Assembly (NCBI RefSeq): GCF_014649955.1
Contig: NZ_BMUA01000004.1
Coordinates: forward strand, 248,001 to 312,000
Direction: 5' to 3'
Length of the DNA: 64,000 bases
Source of the DNA: Streptomyces violascens
GTDB lineage: Bacteria; Actinomycetota; Actinomycetes; Streptomycetales; Streptomycetaceae
Shown: positions 26,800 through 35,115 of the stretch, piece by piece
How positions within the stretch are numbered: position 1 is the first letter of the stretch
Layout of the letters: every line of letters starts with the position of its first letter
Translations under genes and position numbers: made by a program
Notes under the pieces: generated by a model
Database searches by the model: none
What the model was told of the DNA's origin: nothing
The model's input: only the letters and a program-made list of their open reading frames with translations

Positions 26800-27336
26800 G
26801 TGCAGTGGACGAACCTAAGCGAACAGACTGTGTATGAGAATCGCTGGTTTCGGGTCAACCTCGCGGACGTAGAGCTTCCGGACGGGCGGCACCTGGACCA
26901 CTTCCTGATCAGGCTGCGGCCGGTCGCCGTCGCGACCGTCGTCAACGCCGCCAACGAGGTGCTGCTGCTGTGGCGGCACCGCTTCATCACCGACAGCTGG
27001 GGCTGGGAACTGGCCGCCGGGGTCGTCGAGGACGGCGAGGACATCGAGGCCGCCGCCGCCCGCGAAATGGAGGAGGAGACCGGCTGGCGGCCCGGGCCGC
27101 TCAAACCCCTGCTCACCGTCGAGCCCGCCAACGGGCTGATCGACGCCCGGCACCATCTGTTCTGGTCCGAGTCGGCCGAGTACATCGGCCACCCCGAGGA
27201 CGACTTCGAGTCGTCCCGCCGCGAGTGGATACCCCTCAAGCTGGTGCCCGACATGGTCGCCCGGGGGGAGGTCCCGGCCGCCAACATGGCGGCCGGACTC
27301 CTGCTCCTGCACCACATGCGGCTAGCGGACGGCTAG
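26800..27336 (+). CDS. NUDIX hydrolase, ADP-ribose pyrophosphatase-like
   Basis: About 178 residues from GTG at 26800, chosen because GGAAGGTGG lies 7 nt upstream; TTG at 26779 would overlap that site. The NUDIX box is complete from Gly74 to Gly95 (G-x5-E-x7-RE-x2-EE-x-G, reading GVVEDGE...REMEEETG) and is preceded by ELAA as in ADP-ribose pyrophosphatases. It hydrolyses a nucleoside diphosphate linked to another group; ADP-ribose is the best guess. It follows the TPR regulator by 51 nt. Confidence 0.87.
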   Translation: MQWTNLSEQTVYENRWFRVNLADVELPDGRHLDHFLIRLRPVAVATVVNAANEVLLLWRHRFITDSWGWELAAGVVEDGEDIEAAAAREMEEETGWRPGPLKPLLTVEPANGLIDARHHLFWSESAEYIGHPEDDFESSRREWIPLKLVPDMVARGEVPAANMAAGLLLLHHMRLADG

Positions 27337-27421
27337 CCGCTGCGGCGTCGGCAACCGACGACAACGCGGCAGACCGGCGTGCCAGGGCCGCGCGTCCCGG
27401 GCACGATCCGCCGGGCGGGCC

Positions 27422-27679
27422 CTAGTGACCGAGGGCCTGCCACACGGCGAGCGAGAGTGCGCCGACGGCGGTCAGCACGGTGAGGGCGGGGAGCGGCCAC
27501 CTCAGATGTTCGAGGGCCGCCACCCGTCCCACCGCGTCGGTCAGTTCGCGCTCTGTCTGCTCGCCCCGCTGGGCGAGCAGCGCGAGCTGGCCGTCCAGGC
27601 GGGTCATGCCGACGTCCAGACGGAGTCGTAACTCCGCCAGCTCGTCGACGGTGGTCGAATGTCCCGGGTCGGTGGACAC
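27422..27679 (-). CDS. Small coiled-coil membrane protein with a TTA codon
   Basis: 85 residues from GTG at 27679, with AAGGAG 7 nt upstream. Residues 8-55 form an amphipathic heptad-rich helix (VDELAELRLRLDVGMTRLDG onward) and residues 62-80 a single membrane span (LPALTVLTAVGALSLAVWQA). Leu17 is encoded by TTA (27631-27629), the rare Streptomyces codon read only by the bldA tRNA, so synthesis is probably tied to development. It is the only TTA I found in frame in the window's genes. Function unknown. Confidence 0.75.
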   Translation of the reverse strand: MSTDPGHSTTVDELAELRLRLDVGMTRLDGQLALLAQRGEQTERELTDAVGRVAALEHLRWPLPALTVLTAVGALSLAVWQALGH

Positions 27680-27790
27680 GGCGTGGCTCCTTAGTCCTGT
27701 TCCGGACGTGCCATTGATGTGTTGGCTCAGAGTCAACTCGCCGTGTTCCAGGGACGGGAGCGTGTGCGATGGGCATATGCGGGCTCGTTC

Positions 27791-27807
27791 CGCACACCCG
27801 GTGTGCG
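27791..27807. promoter_or_regulatory. 17-bp palindrome upstream of the small coiled-coil gene
   Basis: CGCACAC-CCG-GTGTGCG. Shares the core CACACCCnGTGTG with the operator-like palindrome at 25347-25363. It lies between the divergent-looking coiled-coil gene and the dehydrogenase stop, about 112 nt upstream of the coiled-coil start. Confidence 0.4.
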
Positions 27808-27871
27808 CGGTACGAGCCCGGCTCATGCCTTTCAGACGTACACCCGCGTATACAGACGTACGCCGTTTTAC

Positions 27872-28732
27872 TCAGGCGTAGGAGTAGAAACCGGACCCGG
27901 TCTTGCGGCCGAGGCGGCCGGCGTCGACCATCCGCTGGAGCAGCGGGGGAGCGGCGTACAGCGGCTCCTTGAACTCGTCGTACATCGAGTCCGCGACCGA
28001 GGCGACCGTGTCCAGGCCGATCAGGTCGGAGAGCTTGAGCGGGCCCATCGGGTGGGCGCAGCCGAGCTCCATGCCGTTGTCGATGTCCTCACGGCTCGCG
28101 ATGCCCGACTCGAACATCCGGATCGCCGAGAGCAGATACGGGATGAGCAGCGCGTTGACCACGAAGCCCGAGCGGTCCTGGGCGCGGATGGCGTGCTTGC
28201 CGAGCACCTTCTCGACCAGGACCTGGGCCCGGCTGATGGTGCCCTCGGAGGTGGTGAGCGCGGGAATCAGCTCGACCAGCTTCTGCACCGGGGCCGGGTT
28301 GAAGAAGTGGATGCCGATGACCTGGTCGGGGCGCGAGGTGGCGACCGCGAGCTTCACCAGCGGGATGGAGGAGGTGTTGGAGGCCAAGATCGCGTCCGGG
28401 CGGGTCACCACCTGGTCGAGAACCTGGAAGATCTCGGTCTTGACCTGCTCGTTCTCCACGACGGCCTCGATCACGAGGTCGCGGTCGGCGAACTCGCCGA
28501 GGTCGGTGGTGAAGCTGAGCCGGGCGAGCGTCGCGTCGCGCTCCTCCTCGGTGATCTTGCCGCGCTCGGCGGCCTTCGAGAGGGAGTTGTGCAGCCGGGT
28601 GCGGCCGATCTCCAGGGCCTCGCCGGTGGTCTCGGCGACCATGACGTCCAGGCCGCTGCGGGCGCACACCTCTGCGATGCCCGCGCCCATCTGGCCACAG
28701 CCCACAATTCCGACGCGTTCGATGTCGGTCAC
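27872..28732 (-). CDS. 3-hydroxybutyryl-CoA dehydrogenase
   Basis: 286 residues. The N-terminal Rossmann domain starts VGIVGCGQMGAGIAEVCARSG; the catalytic His-Glu pair is in GIHFFNPAPVQKLVE and the C-domain in SGFVVNALLIPYLLSAIRMFE. It interconverts 3-hydroxybutyryl-CoA and acetoacetyl-CoA with NAD(P) in fatty acid, polyhydroxybutyrate or ethylmalonyl-CoA metabolism. Length and motifs are those of the family. Single gene, no operon partner. Confidence 0.93.
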   Translation of the reverse strand: MTDIERVGIVGCGQMGAGIAEVCARSGLDVMVAETTGEALEIGRTRLHNSLSKAAERGKITEEERDATLARLSFTTDLGEFADRDLVIEAVVENEQVKTEIFQVLDQVVTRPDAILASNTSSIPLVKLAVATSRPDQVIGIHFFNPAPVQKLVELIPALTTSEGTISRAQVLVEKVLGKHAIRAQDRSGFVVNALLIPYLLSAIRMFESGIASREDIDNGMELGCAHPMGPLKLSDLIGLDTVASVADSMYDEFKEPLYAAPPLLQRMVDAGRLGRKTGSGFYSYA

Positions 28733-28895
28733 ATCGTGCCTTTCGCTCTACTGCAGTCCCCGGCAGGTCCCCCGTGTGATTCCGGCGCCCGCCTTAAGCC
28801 CCTGACGTTACTCCGGACGCGCGCGTGCATGAGGGGCCGGGGCGGGCATGCTCTCCGGTACACCTGGGGCGAGGGACCAATGTGAGGGGTGCGAC

Positions 28896-30155
28896 GTGGG
28901 GCGAATCACGCGGCGGGGCTTCGTGGCGGGCACGGCCGGAGCGCTGAGCGGGCTGATCGCGGCGGGCGGCGCGGCGGCCGCGGACCGGGACGGGACACTG
29001 GAACAGGCGGTGCGGACGGTGGCCGCCAGGCGCCGTGGCCGGGACTTCCGCGGGGTGTGGACCGCGTCCGTGGCCAACCGGGACTGGCCCTCCAGACCGG
29101 GCCTGACCGCCGCCGCCCAGCGCGCCGAGCTCCTCGCCCATCTGGACAAGGCGGTCGAGCGGCGGCTGAACACGGTGGTCCTCCAGGTCCGCCCGACCGC
29201 CGACGCGCTCTGGCCGTCCCCGTACGAGCCCTGGTCGGAGTGGCTCACCGGGGTGCAGGGCCAGGATCCGGGCTGGGATCCGCTGGGCACCGCCGTGCGC
29301 GAGGCGCACCGGCGCGGCCTGGAACTGCATGCCTGGTTCAACCCGTACCGGATCGCCAACCACACCGACCTCTCGCGCCTCGTGCCGACGCACCCGGCAC
29401 GCGTCCACCCGGACTGGGCCGTCGCGTACGGCGGAAAGCTGTACTACAACCCGGGCCTGCCCGAGGTCCGCCGGTTCGTCGAGGACGCCATGCTGGACGC
29501 GGTGCGCCGCTATGACATCGACGGCGTGCACTGGGACGACTACTTCTACCCCTACCCGGTGGCGGGCGAGACCTTCGACGACGACGAGGCGTACGAGCGG
29601 TACGGCGACGGCTTTCCGGACCGGGACGCCTGGCGGCGGAACAACATCGACCTCCTGGTACGCGAGACGGCCGCCCGGATCAAGAGGATCAACCGCCGAG
29701 TGGCCTTCGGTATCAGCCCGTTCGCGGTGTGGCGCAACGCGGCGAACGACGAACGCGGGTCGGCGACCACGGCCGGCGTCCAGACCTACGACGACCTGCA
29801 CGCGGACACCCGCACGTGGGTGCGCGAGGGCTGGATCGACTACATCTGCCCGCAGGTGTACTGGAACATCGGGTTCGCCGCCGCCGACTACGCCGTCCTG
29901 GTGCCCTGGTGGAACGAGGTCGCGCGCGGCACCGGCGTCGACCTGTACATCGGCGAGGCCCTGTACAAGGCGGGCGATCCGGCGCAGCCCGCAGCCTGGC
30001 AGGACCCGGCGGAACTGTCCCGCCATCTGACCCTGGCCCACCGGTACGCCTCGGTGCGCGGCCACTGCTTCTTCGCCGCGAAGGAGGTCACCGAGGACCG
30101 CATCGGGGCCATGGCCCGCGTCGTCGCCGACCACTACACGCGACGGGCCCGCTGA
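28896..30155 (+). CDS. Tat-exported glycoside hydrolase-like family 10 protein (GHL10/DUF187)
   Basis: About 419 residues. GTG at 28896 has GAGGGG 6 nt upstream and gives a Tat signal (TRRGFVAGTAGALSGLIAAG). The mature part is a TIM-barrel of the GHL10 family: GVWTASVANRDWPS, VVLQVRPTADALWPSPYEPW, LHAWFNPYRI, DGVHWDDYFYPYP and DYICPQVYWNIGF. The acidic residues in HWDDYF are the likely active centre. Members are thought to act on cell-wall or exopolysaccharide glycans; the substrate is not established. Confidence 0.88.
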   Translation: MGRITRRGFVAGTAGALSGLIAAGGAAAADRDGTLEQAVRTVAARRRGRDFRGVWTASVANRDWPSRPGLTAAAQRAELLAHLDKAVERRLNTVVLQVRPTADALWPSPYEPWSEWLTGVQGQDPGWDPLGTAVREAHRRGLELHAWFNPYRIANHTDLSRLVPTHPARVHPDWAVAYGGKLYYNPGLPEVRRFVEDAMLDAVRRYDIDGVHWDDYFYPYPVAGETFDDDEAYERYGDGFPDRDAWRRNNIDLLVRETAARIKRINRRVAFGISPFAVWRNAANDERGSATTAGVQTYDDLHADTRTWVREGWIDYICPQVYWNIGFAAADYAVLVPWWNEVARGTGVDLYIGEALYKAGDPAQPAAWQDPAELSRHLTLAHRYASVRGHCFFAAKEVTEDRIGAMARVVADHYTRRAR

Positions 30156-30163
30156 GGCCTCGG

Positions 30164-30358
30164 CTACTTGTCCTCGGTGATGTGCCGCACCACCGTGTCG
30201 GGGCCCGGTGACATCAGGGTTTCGTGCCCGTCCTCGAACCGCACCCGGAACGGGGGAGTGCCGTCGGGTCCCAGAGTTTCGATGACCTCGGCCTGCCGGT
30301 CGTGCTGCCCGACGGTCCTGCCGTGTACGAGGAGTCGGTCGCCCACCATTGCTCGCAT
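30164..30358 (-). CDS. DUF1918 protein
   Basis: 64 residues matching DUF1918: VGDRLLVHGRTVGQHDRQAEVIE, then FRVRFEDGHETLMSPGPDTVV. This is a small beta-barrel-like fold common in actinobacteria, often as a single-domain protein of unknown role. It converges with the GHL10 gene. Confidence 0.85.
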   Translation of the reverse strand: MRAMVGDRLLVHGRTVGQHDRQAEVIETLGPDGTPPFRVRFEDGHETLMSPGPDTVVRHITEDK

Positions 30359-30434
30359 GCGGCCAGTCTAGGACGGGACGGGCAAGTTGGCAGGGCCTCA
30401 GAGCCTGTGTCCTGACCCCGCCCGGGCACAGGCT

Positions 30435-31445
30435 CTAGGACCGCGCCCGCTGGGTCACCGCGATGCACACCAGGACGCCCACCGCGGCCAGCGGGGCCGC
30501 CGGGGACAGGTGCTCGCCGAGCAGCAGCACCGACCACAGCAGCGTGAGCAGCGGCTGGGCCAACTGGAGCTGACTGGCCTTGGGCACGCCGATCGCGGCC
30601 AGGCCCCGGTACCAGACGTAGAGCCCGAAGAAGTTGGACCCCGCGGCCAGCCACAGCAGCCCGGCCACCCCGTGCGCGGTGAGCCGCCACGGCTCGTACG
30701 CCAGCGCCACCGCGGCCCCCACCAGGGCGAACGGCAGACACAGCACCAGCGCCCAGCCGACCACGTGCCAGCCCGGCATCACCGAGGCGAGCCTTCCGCC
30801 TTCGACGTACGCGGCCGCGCACACGAGCAGCGCCGCGAACAGGTACACATCCCCGGCGGACAGCGCCCCGCCGCTCTGCTGCACGGTGAACGCGGCGACC
30901 ACCGCGGCCCCGGCCAGCGCGGCCGCCCAGAACGCCCGGGAGGGCCGCCGTCCGGTGCGCACCGCGCCGAGCGCTGCCGTGGCCAGCGGAAGGAGTCCGA
31001 TCACGACGGCGGCGTGCGAGGTCGTCGAGGTCTGCAGGGCGATCGTGGTGAGCAGAGGGAACCCGATCAGCGAGCCGACCGCGACGACCGCCAGGCCCGG
31101 CCAGTGCGCCCGGTCGGGGAACGGCACCCGCTGCCCGAGCAGCAGCGCACCCGCGATCAGCGCGGACAGCGCGATGCGCAGCGACACGAGCGTCCAGGGC
31201 CCGAAGCTTTCCAGGCCCCAGGCGGTGCCGGGGAAGGTGAGCGAGAAGGAGACCACGCCGAGCGCGGCGAGCATCGCCCCTCGCGGCAGGAGGGAGCCAT
31301 CGGCGGGACCGGAATCGGAACCGGTGCCCGGCCGGATGGAGCCGGAGCCGCCATCCGGCACGGCGGCCCCGGAACTGGACCCGGACCTGTCGTCCGCTCC
31401 GACCGCTATCGTCGTCTGTGCGGTAGCGCTATCCTGTGCTGTCAT
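30435..31445 (-). CDS. EamA/DMT-family transporter
   Basis: 336 residues with ten membrane segments in two EamA repeats (about 58-185 and 205-330), after an unusual flexible Ser/Gly/Asp-rich N-terminus of about 50 residues. Drug/metabolite transporters of this type usually export amino acids or metabolites. The ATG shares CATG with the start of the divergent MocR regulator and a -10 (TACGCT, 31456-31451) lies inside the regulator gene, so the mRNA may be leaderless. MocR-EamA pairs are recurrent, and the regulator probably controls this gene. Confidence 0.87.
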   Translation of the reverse strand: MTAQDSATAQTTIAVGADDRSGSSSGAAVPDGGSGSIRPGTGSDSGPADGSLLPRGAMLAALGVVSFSLTFPGTAWGLESFGPWTLVSLRIALSALIAGALLLGQRVPFPDRAHWPGLAVVAVGSLIGFPLLTTIALQTSTTSHAAVVIGLLPLATAALGAVRTGRRPSRAFWAAALAGAAVVAAFTVQQSGGALSAGDVYLFAALLVCAAAYVEGGRLASVMPGWHVVGWALVLCLPFALVGAAVALAYEPWRLTAHGVAGLLWLAAGSNFFGLYVWYRGLAAIGVPKASQLQLAQPLLTLLWSVLLLGEHLSPAAPLAAVGVLVCIAVTQRARS

Positions 31446-31456
31446 GCATGAGCGTA
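31430..31456. promoter_or_regulatory. Overlapping divergent leaderless promoters of EamA and MocR genes
   Basis: TATCCT (31430-31435, plus) ends 8 nt before the MocR ATG at 31444, and TACGCT (31456-31451, minus) ends 5 nt before the EamA ATG at 31445. The start codons overlap as CATG. Each -10 lies within the coding sequence of the other gene. TAGCGCTA at 31425-31432 is a perfect palindrome over the first box. Confidence 0.5.
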
Positions 31457-32880
31457 GCAGTGTGGCGGACCTGGCGAACTCCCTTCGAAATGAACTGAAC
31501 CGCTACTCGGTGGGTGGAAAGCTGCCGTCGAGCCGGGCGCTCGTCGAGCGCTACCGGGTCTCCCCGGTCACGGTCTCCCGTGCGCTCGCCCAGCTCGTCG
31601 CCGAGGGCCTGGTCGTCACCCGGCCCGGCGCGGGCGCCTACCGCGCCGAGCCGCGCACGGTGACCGCCCGCACCGGCGACACCTCCTGGCAGCAGGTCGC
31701 GCTCAGCGCCGACGGCGCCACCGACCCGGCCCCGCGTGCGGTCGACGCCACCGGCGTGCTTGCCACCCTCAACGTTCCGCCGACCGGCGTCATCGACCTC
31801 AGCGGCGGCTACCTCGACCCCGGTCTGCGGCCCGAGCGGGCCATGGCCGCCGCCCTCGGCCGGGCCGGCCGGCGCCCCGGCGTCTGGAGCCGCCCGCCCG
31901 TCGACGGGCTCACCGAGCTGCGCGAATGGTTCGCCCGTGAGATCGGCGGCACCGTCACCGCCGCCGACGTCCTGGTCACCGCGGGCGGCCAGACCGCCCT
32001 GACCACCACCCTGCGCGCGCTCGCCGCGCCCGGCGCGCCCGTCCTCGTCGAGTCACCCACCTACCCCGGTCTGCTGGCCATCGCCCGCGCCTCGGGCCTG
32101 CGCCCCGTCCCGGTCCCCGTCGACCCGGACGGCATCCGCCCCGAACTCCTCTCCCGCGCCTTCGAAGCCACCGGCGCGCGCGTCGTCATCTGCCAGCCCC
32201 TCTTCCAGAACCCGACCGGCGCCCTCCTTTCCCCGGACCGCGGTCGCGACGTGGTCCGCATCGCCCACTCCTTCGGCGCGTTCGTCGTCGAGGACGACTT
32301 CGCCCGCCGGCTCGCCCACCAGGACGCGGGCCCGCTGCCCGCCCCGCTCGCCGCCGCCGACCCCGACGGCGTCGTCGTCCATGTCTCCTCGCTCACCAAG
32401 GCGACCTCGCCGAGCCTCAGGGTCGGTGCGCTCGCCGCCCGCGGGCCCGTACTGGAACGGCTGCGCGCCATCCAGGTCGTCGACTCGTTCTTCGTGCCGC
32501 GCCCCCTGCAGGAGACCGCCCTCGAACTCGTCGGCTCCCCGGCCTGGAGCCGCCATCTGCGCGCCGTATCGGCAGAGTTGACCGCGCGCCGGGAAACCCT
32601 GGCCGCCGCCGTCCTGCACCACCTCCCCGAACTCGCCCTGCCCCACATCCCCTCCGGCGGCTACCACCTCTGGCTCCGTCTGCCCGACGGCACCCCGGAG
32701 ACCGCCGTCCTGTCCGCGGCCCTGCGCGCGGGCGTCGCCGTCGCCCCCGGCCGCCCCTACTTCAGCGCCGAACCCCCGGCCGGCCACATCCGCCTCGGCT
32801 TCGCGGGCGTGGCGGGCCGCGCGGAGATCACCGAGGCGGTACGGAGGCTGCGCACGGCCCTGGACGAGGTGCTGGGCTAG
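31444..32880 (+). CDS. MocR-type GntR/aminotransferase transcriptional regulator
   Basis: 478 residues. An N-terminal GntR winged helix (SSRALVERYRVSPVTVSRALAQLVAEGLVVTRPGAGAYRAE, about 25-65) is fused to a fold-type I aminotransferase domain (about 110-475), with the PLP lysine in VSSLTKATSPSLRVG and QPLFQNPTGALLS. MocR proteins use PLP or an amino-compound adduct as a signal and do not usually catalyse. Its ATG overlaps that of the divergent EamA exporter, the probable target. Confidence 0.9.
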   Translation: MHERSSVADLANSLRNELNRYSVGGKLPSSRALVERYRVSPVTVSRALAQLVAEGLVVTRPGAGAYRAEPRTVTARTGDTSWQQVALSADGATDPAPRAVDATGVLATLNVPPTGVIDLSGGYLDPGLRPERAMAAALGRAGRRPGVWSRPPVDGLTELREWFAREIGGTVTAADVLVTAGGQTALTTTLRALAAPGAPVLVESPTYPGLLAIARASGLRPVPVPVDPDGIRPELLSRAFEATGARVVICQPLFQNPTGALLSPDRGRDVVRIAHSFGAFVVEDDFARRLAHQDAGPLPAPLAAADPDGVVVHVSSLTKATSPSLRVGALAARGPVLERLRAIQVVDSFFVPRPLQETALELVGSPAWSRHLRAVSAELTARRETLAAAVLHHLPELALPHIPSGGYHLWLRLPDGTPETAVLSAALRAGVAVAPGRPYFSAEPPAGHIRLGFAGVAGRAEITEAVRRLRTALDEVLG

Positions 32881-32973
32881 CGGGCCGGCGTGCTGGTCCC
32901 TGATATCTCTCTCATGGCAACCAGCGTGGCATCCGCCACTGACAATCGGCCCGCCGCCTGGGAGGCTCCCCGC

Positions 32974-33405
32974 ATGAGTGACGTGATCTTCCGCGAGTAC
33001 ACGATCTCCAGCGACCCGGCGCGCATCGATGCCGCCCGCGTCCATCACTGGCTCTCCACGGACGCGTACTGGGCGCTCGGCCGCAGCCGCGAGAAGCAGG
33101 ACGCCGCCATCGCCGGATCCCTCAACTTCGGTATGTATGACGGGAGTTCGGGCGGGCAGGTCGCCTATGCGCGGGTCGTCACCGATCACGCCACCTTCGC
33201 CTGGCTCTGCGACGTGTACGTCGATCCCGCGGTGCGCGGCAAGGGGCTCGGCACCGCGCTCGTGGCCGCCGTGCGGGATCACCTGGAGCCGCACGGCCTG
33301 CGCCGCATCCTGCTGGCCACGGCGGACGCCCACGGGGTCTACGAGAAGATCGGCTTCCGCACGCTGGAAACCCCGGGCAAGTGGATGGCGCTCGGCCTGC
33401 AATAG
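32974..33405 (+). CDS. GNAT-family N-acetyltransferase
   Basis: 143 residues from ATG at 32974, with GGGAGG 8 nt upstream. The acetyl-CoA loop is VRGKGLGTALV in the segment CDVYVDPAVRGKGLGTALVA, and the end (ILLATADAHGVYEKIGFRTLETPGKWM) is typical of small single-domain GNATs. Substrate unknown. Confidence 0.87.
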   Translation: MSDVIFREYTISSDPARIDAARVHHWLSTDAYWALGRSREKQDAAIAGSLNFGMYDGSSGGQVAYARVVTDHATFAWLCDVYVDPAVRGKGLGTALVAAVRDHLEPHGLRRILLATADAHGVYEKIGFRTLETPGKWMALGLQ

Positions 33406-33455
33406 CGGCTCACCGCCTCTTGACCTGCCACGCTCGTGGCCTCACGATCGCGGCC

Positions 33456-34049
33456 ATGAACCGGGTCACGCTGGTCGCCGCCGCACGCAGCTCCGCGCTC
33501 CTCGACGAGCGTTTCGACGACGACCGCCCGCTGGACGGAGCCGGCTGGCACGCGGTGGAGCTGGCCGCGCACACCCTCGTGCCGCTCGGCGCGGCGGAGC
33601 TGCGCTACTGCTCGCCGAGCCCGCGCAGCCGGGCGACCGGCACCGCACTCGGCTACGCGCCGATGGCCCAGCCCGCCCTGCGGGACTGCGACATGGGGCG
33701 CTGGCGCGGCCGTACCCTCGCCGAGGTCACGGCCTGCGAGCCGGCGGCCGTCGACGCCTGGCTCGCCGACCCGTGGGCAGCCCCGCACGGCGGCGAGTCG
33801 CTGCTCGCGTTCATCACCCGGATAGGCGGCTGGCTGGACACCCGGCCCGCGGACGACGGCAGCTCGATCCTGGCGGTCGCCGAACCCGCCGTCGTCCGGG
33901 CCGCGTTGGTGTACGCCCTGAAGGCGCCGCCCGCCGCGTACTGGAACGTCGAGGTCCGCCCGCTGTCCACGGTCACCCTGACCGGGGCGGCCCGGCGCTG
34001 GCACCTGTGCCTGGAGGCCGGGTCCTGGAGCGGCCCGGCAGCCGCCTGA
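33456..34049 (+). CDS. Histidine-phosphatase-fold protein lacking the catalytic histidines
   Basis: 197 residues with the outline of the phosphoglycerate-mutase/histidine phosphatase fold (YCSPSPRSRATGTALGYAP and PHGGESLLAFITRIGGWLD are recognisable). The RHG motif is replaced by VAAARSS at the N-terminus, and the second catalytic His expected in the VAH strand is Glu (ILAVAEPAVVRAAL). It is therefore probably not a phosphatase. Similar proteins occur in Streptomyces, some near cobalamin or cobalt genes. ATG at 33456 fits the fold; no strong ribosome site. Confidence 0.75.
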   Translation: MNRVTLVAAARSSALLDERFDDDRPLDGAGWHAVELAAHTLVPLGAAELRYCSPSPRSRATGTALGYAPMAQPALRDCDMGRWRGRTLAEVTACEPAAVDAWLADPWAAPHGGESLLAFITRIGGWLDTRPADDGSSILAVAEPAVVRAALVYALKAPPAAYWNVEVRPLSTVTLTGAARRWHLCLEAGSWSGPAAA

Positions 34050-34067
34050 GGCCCGGTACGGCTCAGG

Positions 34068-34625
34068 TCAGGTCAGCTCGCGCACGACCCGGGCCGGGTT
34101 GCCGACCGCGAGCACGTTCGCCGGCAGGTCCCTGGTGACGACGGCGCCCGCGCCCACCACCGTGTTCGCGCCGATCGTCACCCCGGGGCACACGATCACG
34201 CCGCCTCCCAGCCACACGTTGTCCCCGATGGCCACGGGCAGTGCCTTCTCCCAGCCGGCCCGCCGTCGCTCGGCGTCCAGCTCGTGGGTGGGAGTGAGGA
34301 GTTGGACGTTCGGGCCGATCTGGACATCGGCGCCGATCGTGATCCGGCCGGTGTCGAGGAAGACCGCGCCGAAGTTCACGAACGTACCGGCGCCGATGGT
34401 GATGTTGTAGCCGAAGTCGCACTGGAACGGCGCCCTGATGCGTACGGAATCGCCGACCTCGCCGAGGAGCTCCGCGAGGATCTTGTGGCGGTCGGCGGTC
34501 GGGGCCGTAGTGGCCGCGTTGTAGGCGGCGCACAGCTCGACGCGGCGCTCGGTGTCGGCACGGAGTTCGGGGTCGTCGGGGATGTACCACTCGCCGGCCA
34601 GCATCAGCCGCTTGTTCTCACCCAC
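34068..34625 (-). CDS. Sugar O-acetyltransferase (maltose/galactoside acetyltransferase family)
   Basis: 185 residues of the left-handed beta-helix hexapeptide acetyltransferase family. The Maa-type N-terminal helix (KRLMLAGEWYIPDDPELRADTERRVELCAAYN) precedes hexapeptide turns and the active loop LLTPTHELDAERRRAGWEKALPV with the catalytic His. It acetylates a sugar hydroxyl from acetyl-CoA. GTG at 34625 has GGGAGGA about 7 nt upstream. Confidence 0.9.
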   Translation of the reverse strand: MGENKRLMLAGEWYIPDDPELRADTERRVELCAAYNAATTAPTADRHKILAELLGEVGDSVRIRAPFQCDFGYNITIGAGTFVNFGAVFLDTGRITIGADVQIGPNVQLLTPTHELDAERRRAGWEKALPVAIGDNVWLGGGVIVCPGVTIGANTVVGAGAVVTRDLPANVLAVGNPARVVRELT

Positions 34626-34787
34626 GGGGTGTCCTCCCAGCTCGGTTGCCCGAAACCGTACGGGCCGAGGAGCGGGCGCGCGGAAAAATATCCTCACGGG
34701 TCCGTGTTCCGTGTCGATCCGGCGGGCCCCCGTTCGTATAGATGGTGCGGGCCGCCCGCCCGGGCGCCACCGTCCGAGGAGAACGCG

Positions 34788-35115
34788 ATGACGAACGCGC
34801 GGTACTACCTGCTCGGCGTGGTCCAGCCGACCGGGGGGACGCCGCCCGAGCCCGACGAGATGACGCGGATCACGGCGAACCTGGACGCCTTCCGCCAGGA
34901 GCTGAAGGACGCCGGGGCCTGGGTCTTCGCCGGGGGCCTCGCCGCTCCCGGTACAGCCACCGTCCTCCGTGCGGAGGGCAGCGACGCGCTCACCACCGAC
35001 GGCCCGTACATCGAGAGCAAGGAGTACCTCGGCGGGCTGTGCATCGTGAAGGCGCCCGACCTCGATGCCGCCCTGGACTGGGGCCGCAAGGCGCTGCACG
35101 CCACGACGCTGCTGT
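34788..35115 (+). pseudogene. YCII-domain protein gene with lost 3' end
   Basis: From ATG 34788 (GAGGAG upstream) the first 108 residues are a normal YCII-related protein: YYLLGVVQPTGGTPPEPDEM, GAWVFAGGLAAPGTATVLR, TDGPYIESKEYLGGLCIVKA and DLDAALDWGRKALHATTL. The family should continue with a strand like PIEVRPF. Instead the frame runs into LLCSCRRPCCCSS and ends at 35396, over another gene in a different frame. The junction near 35107-35115 looks like a deletion that joined two genes. The hybrid could still make a protein of about 202 residues. Confidence 0.65.
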
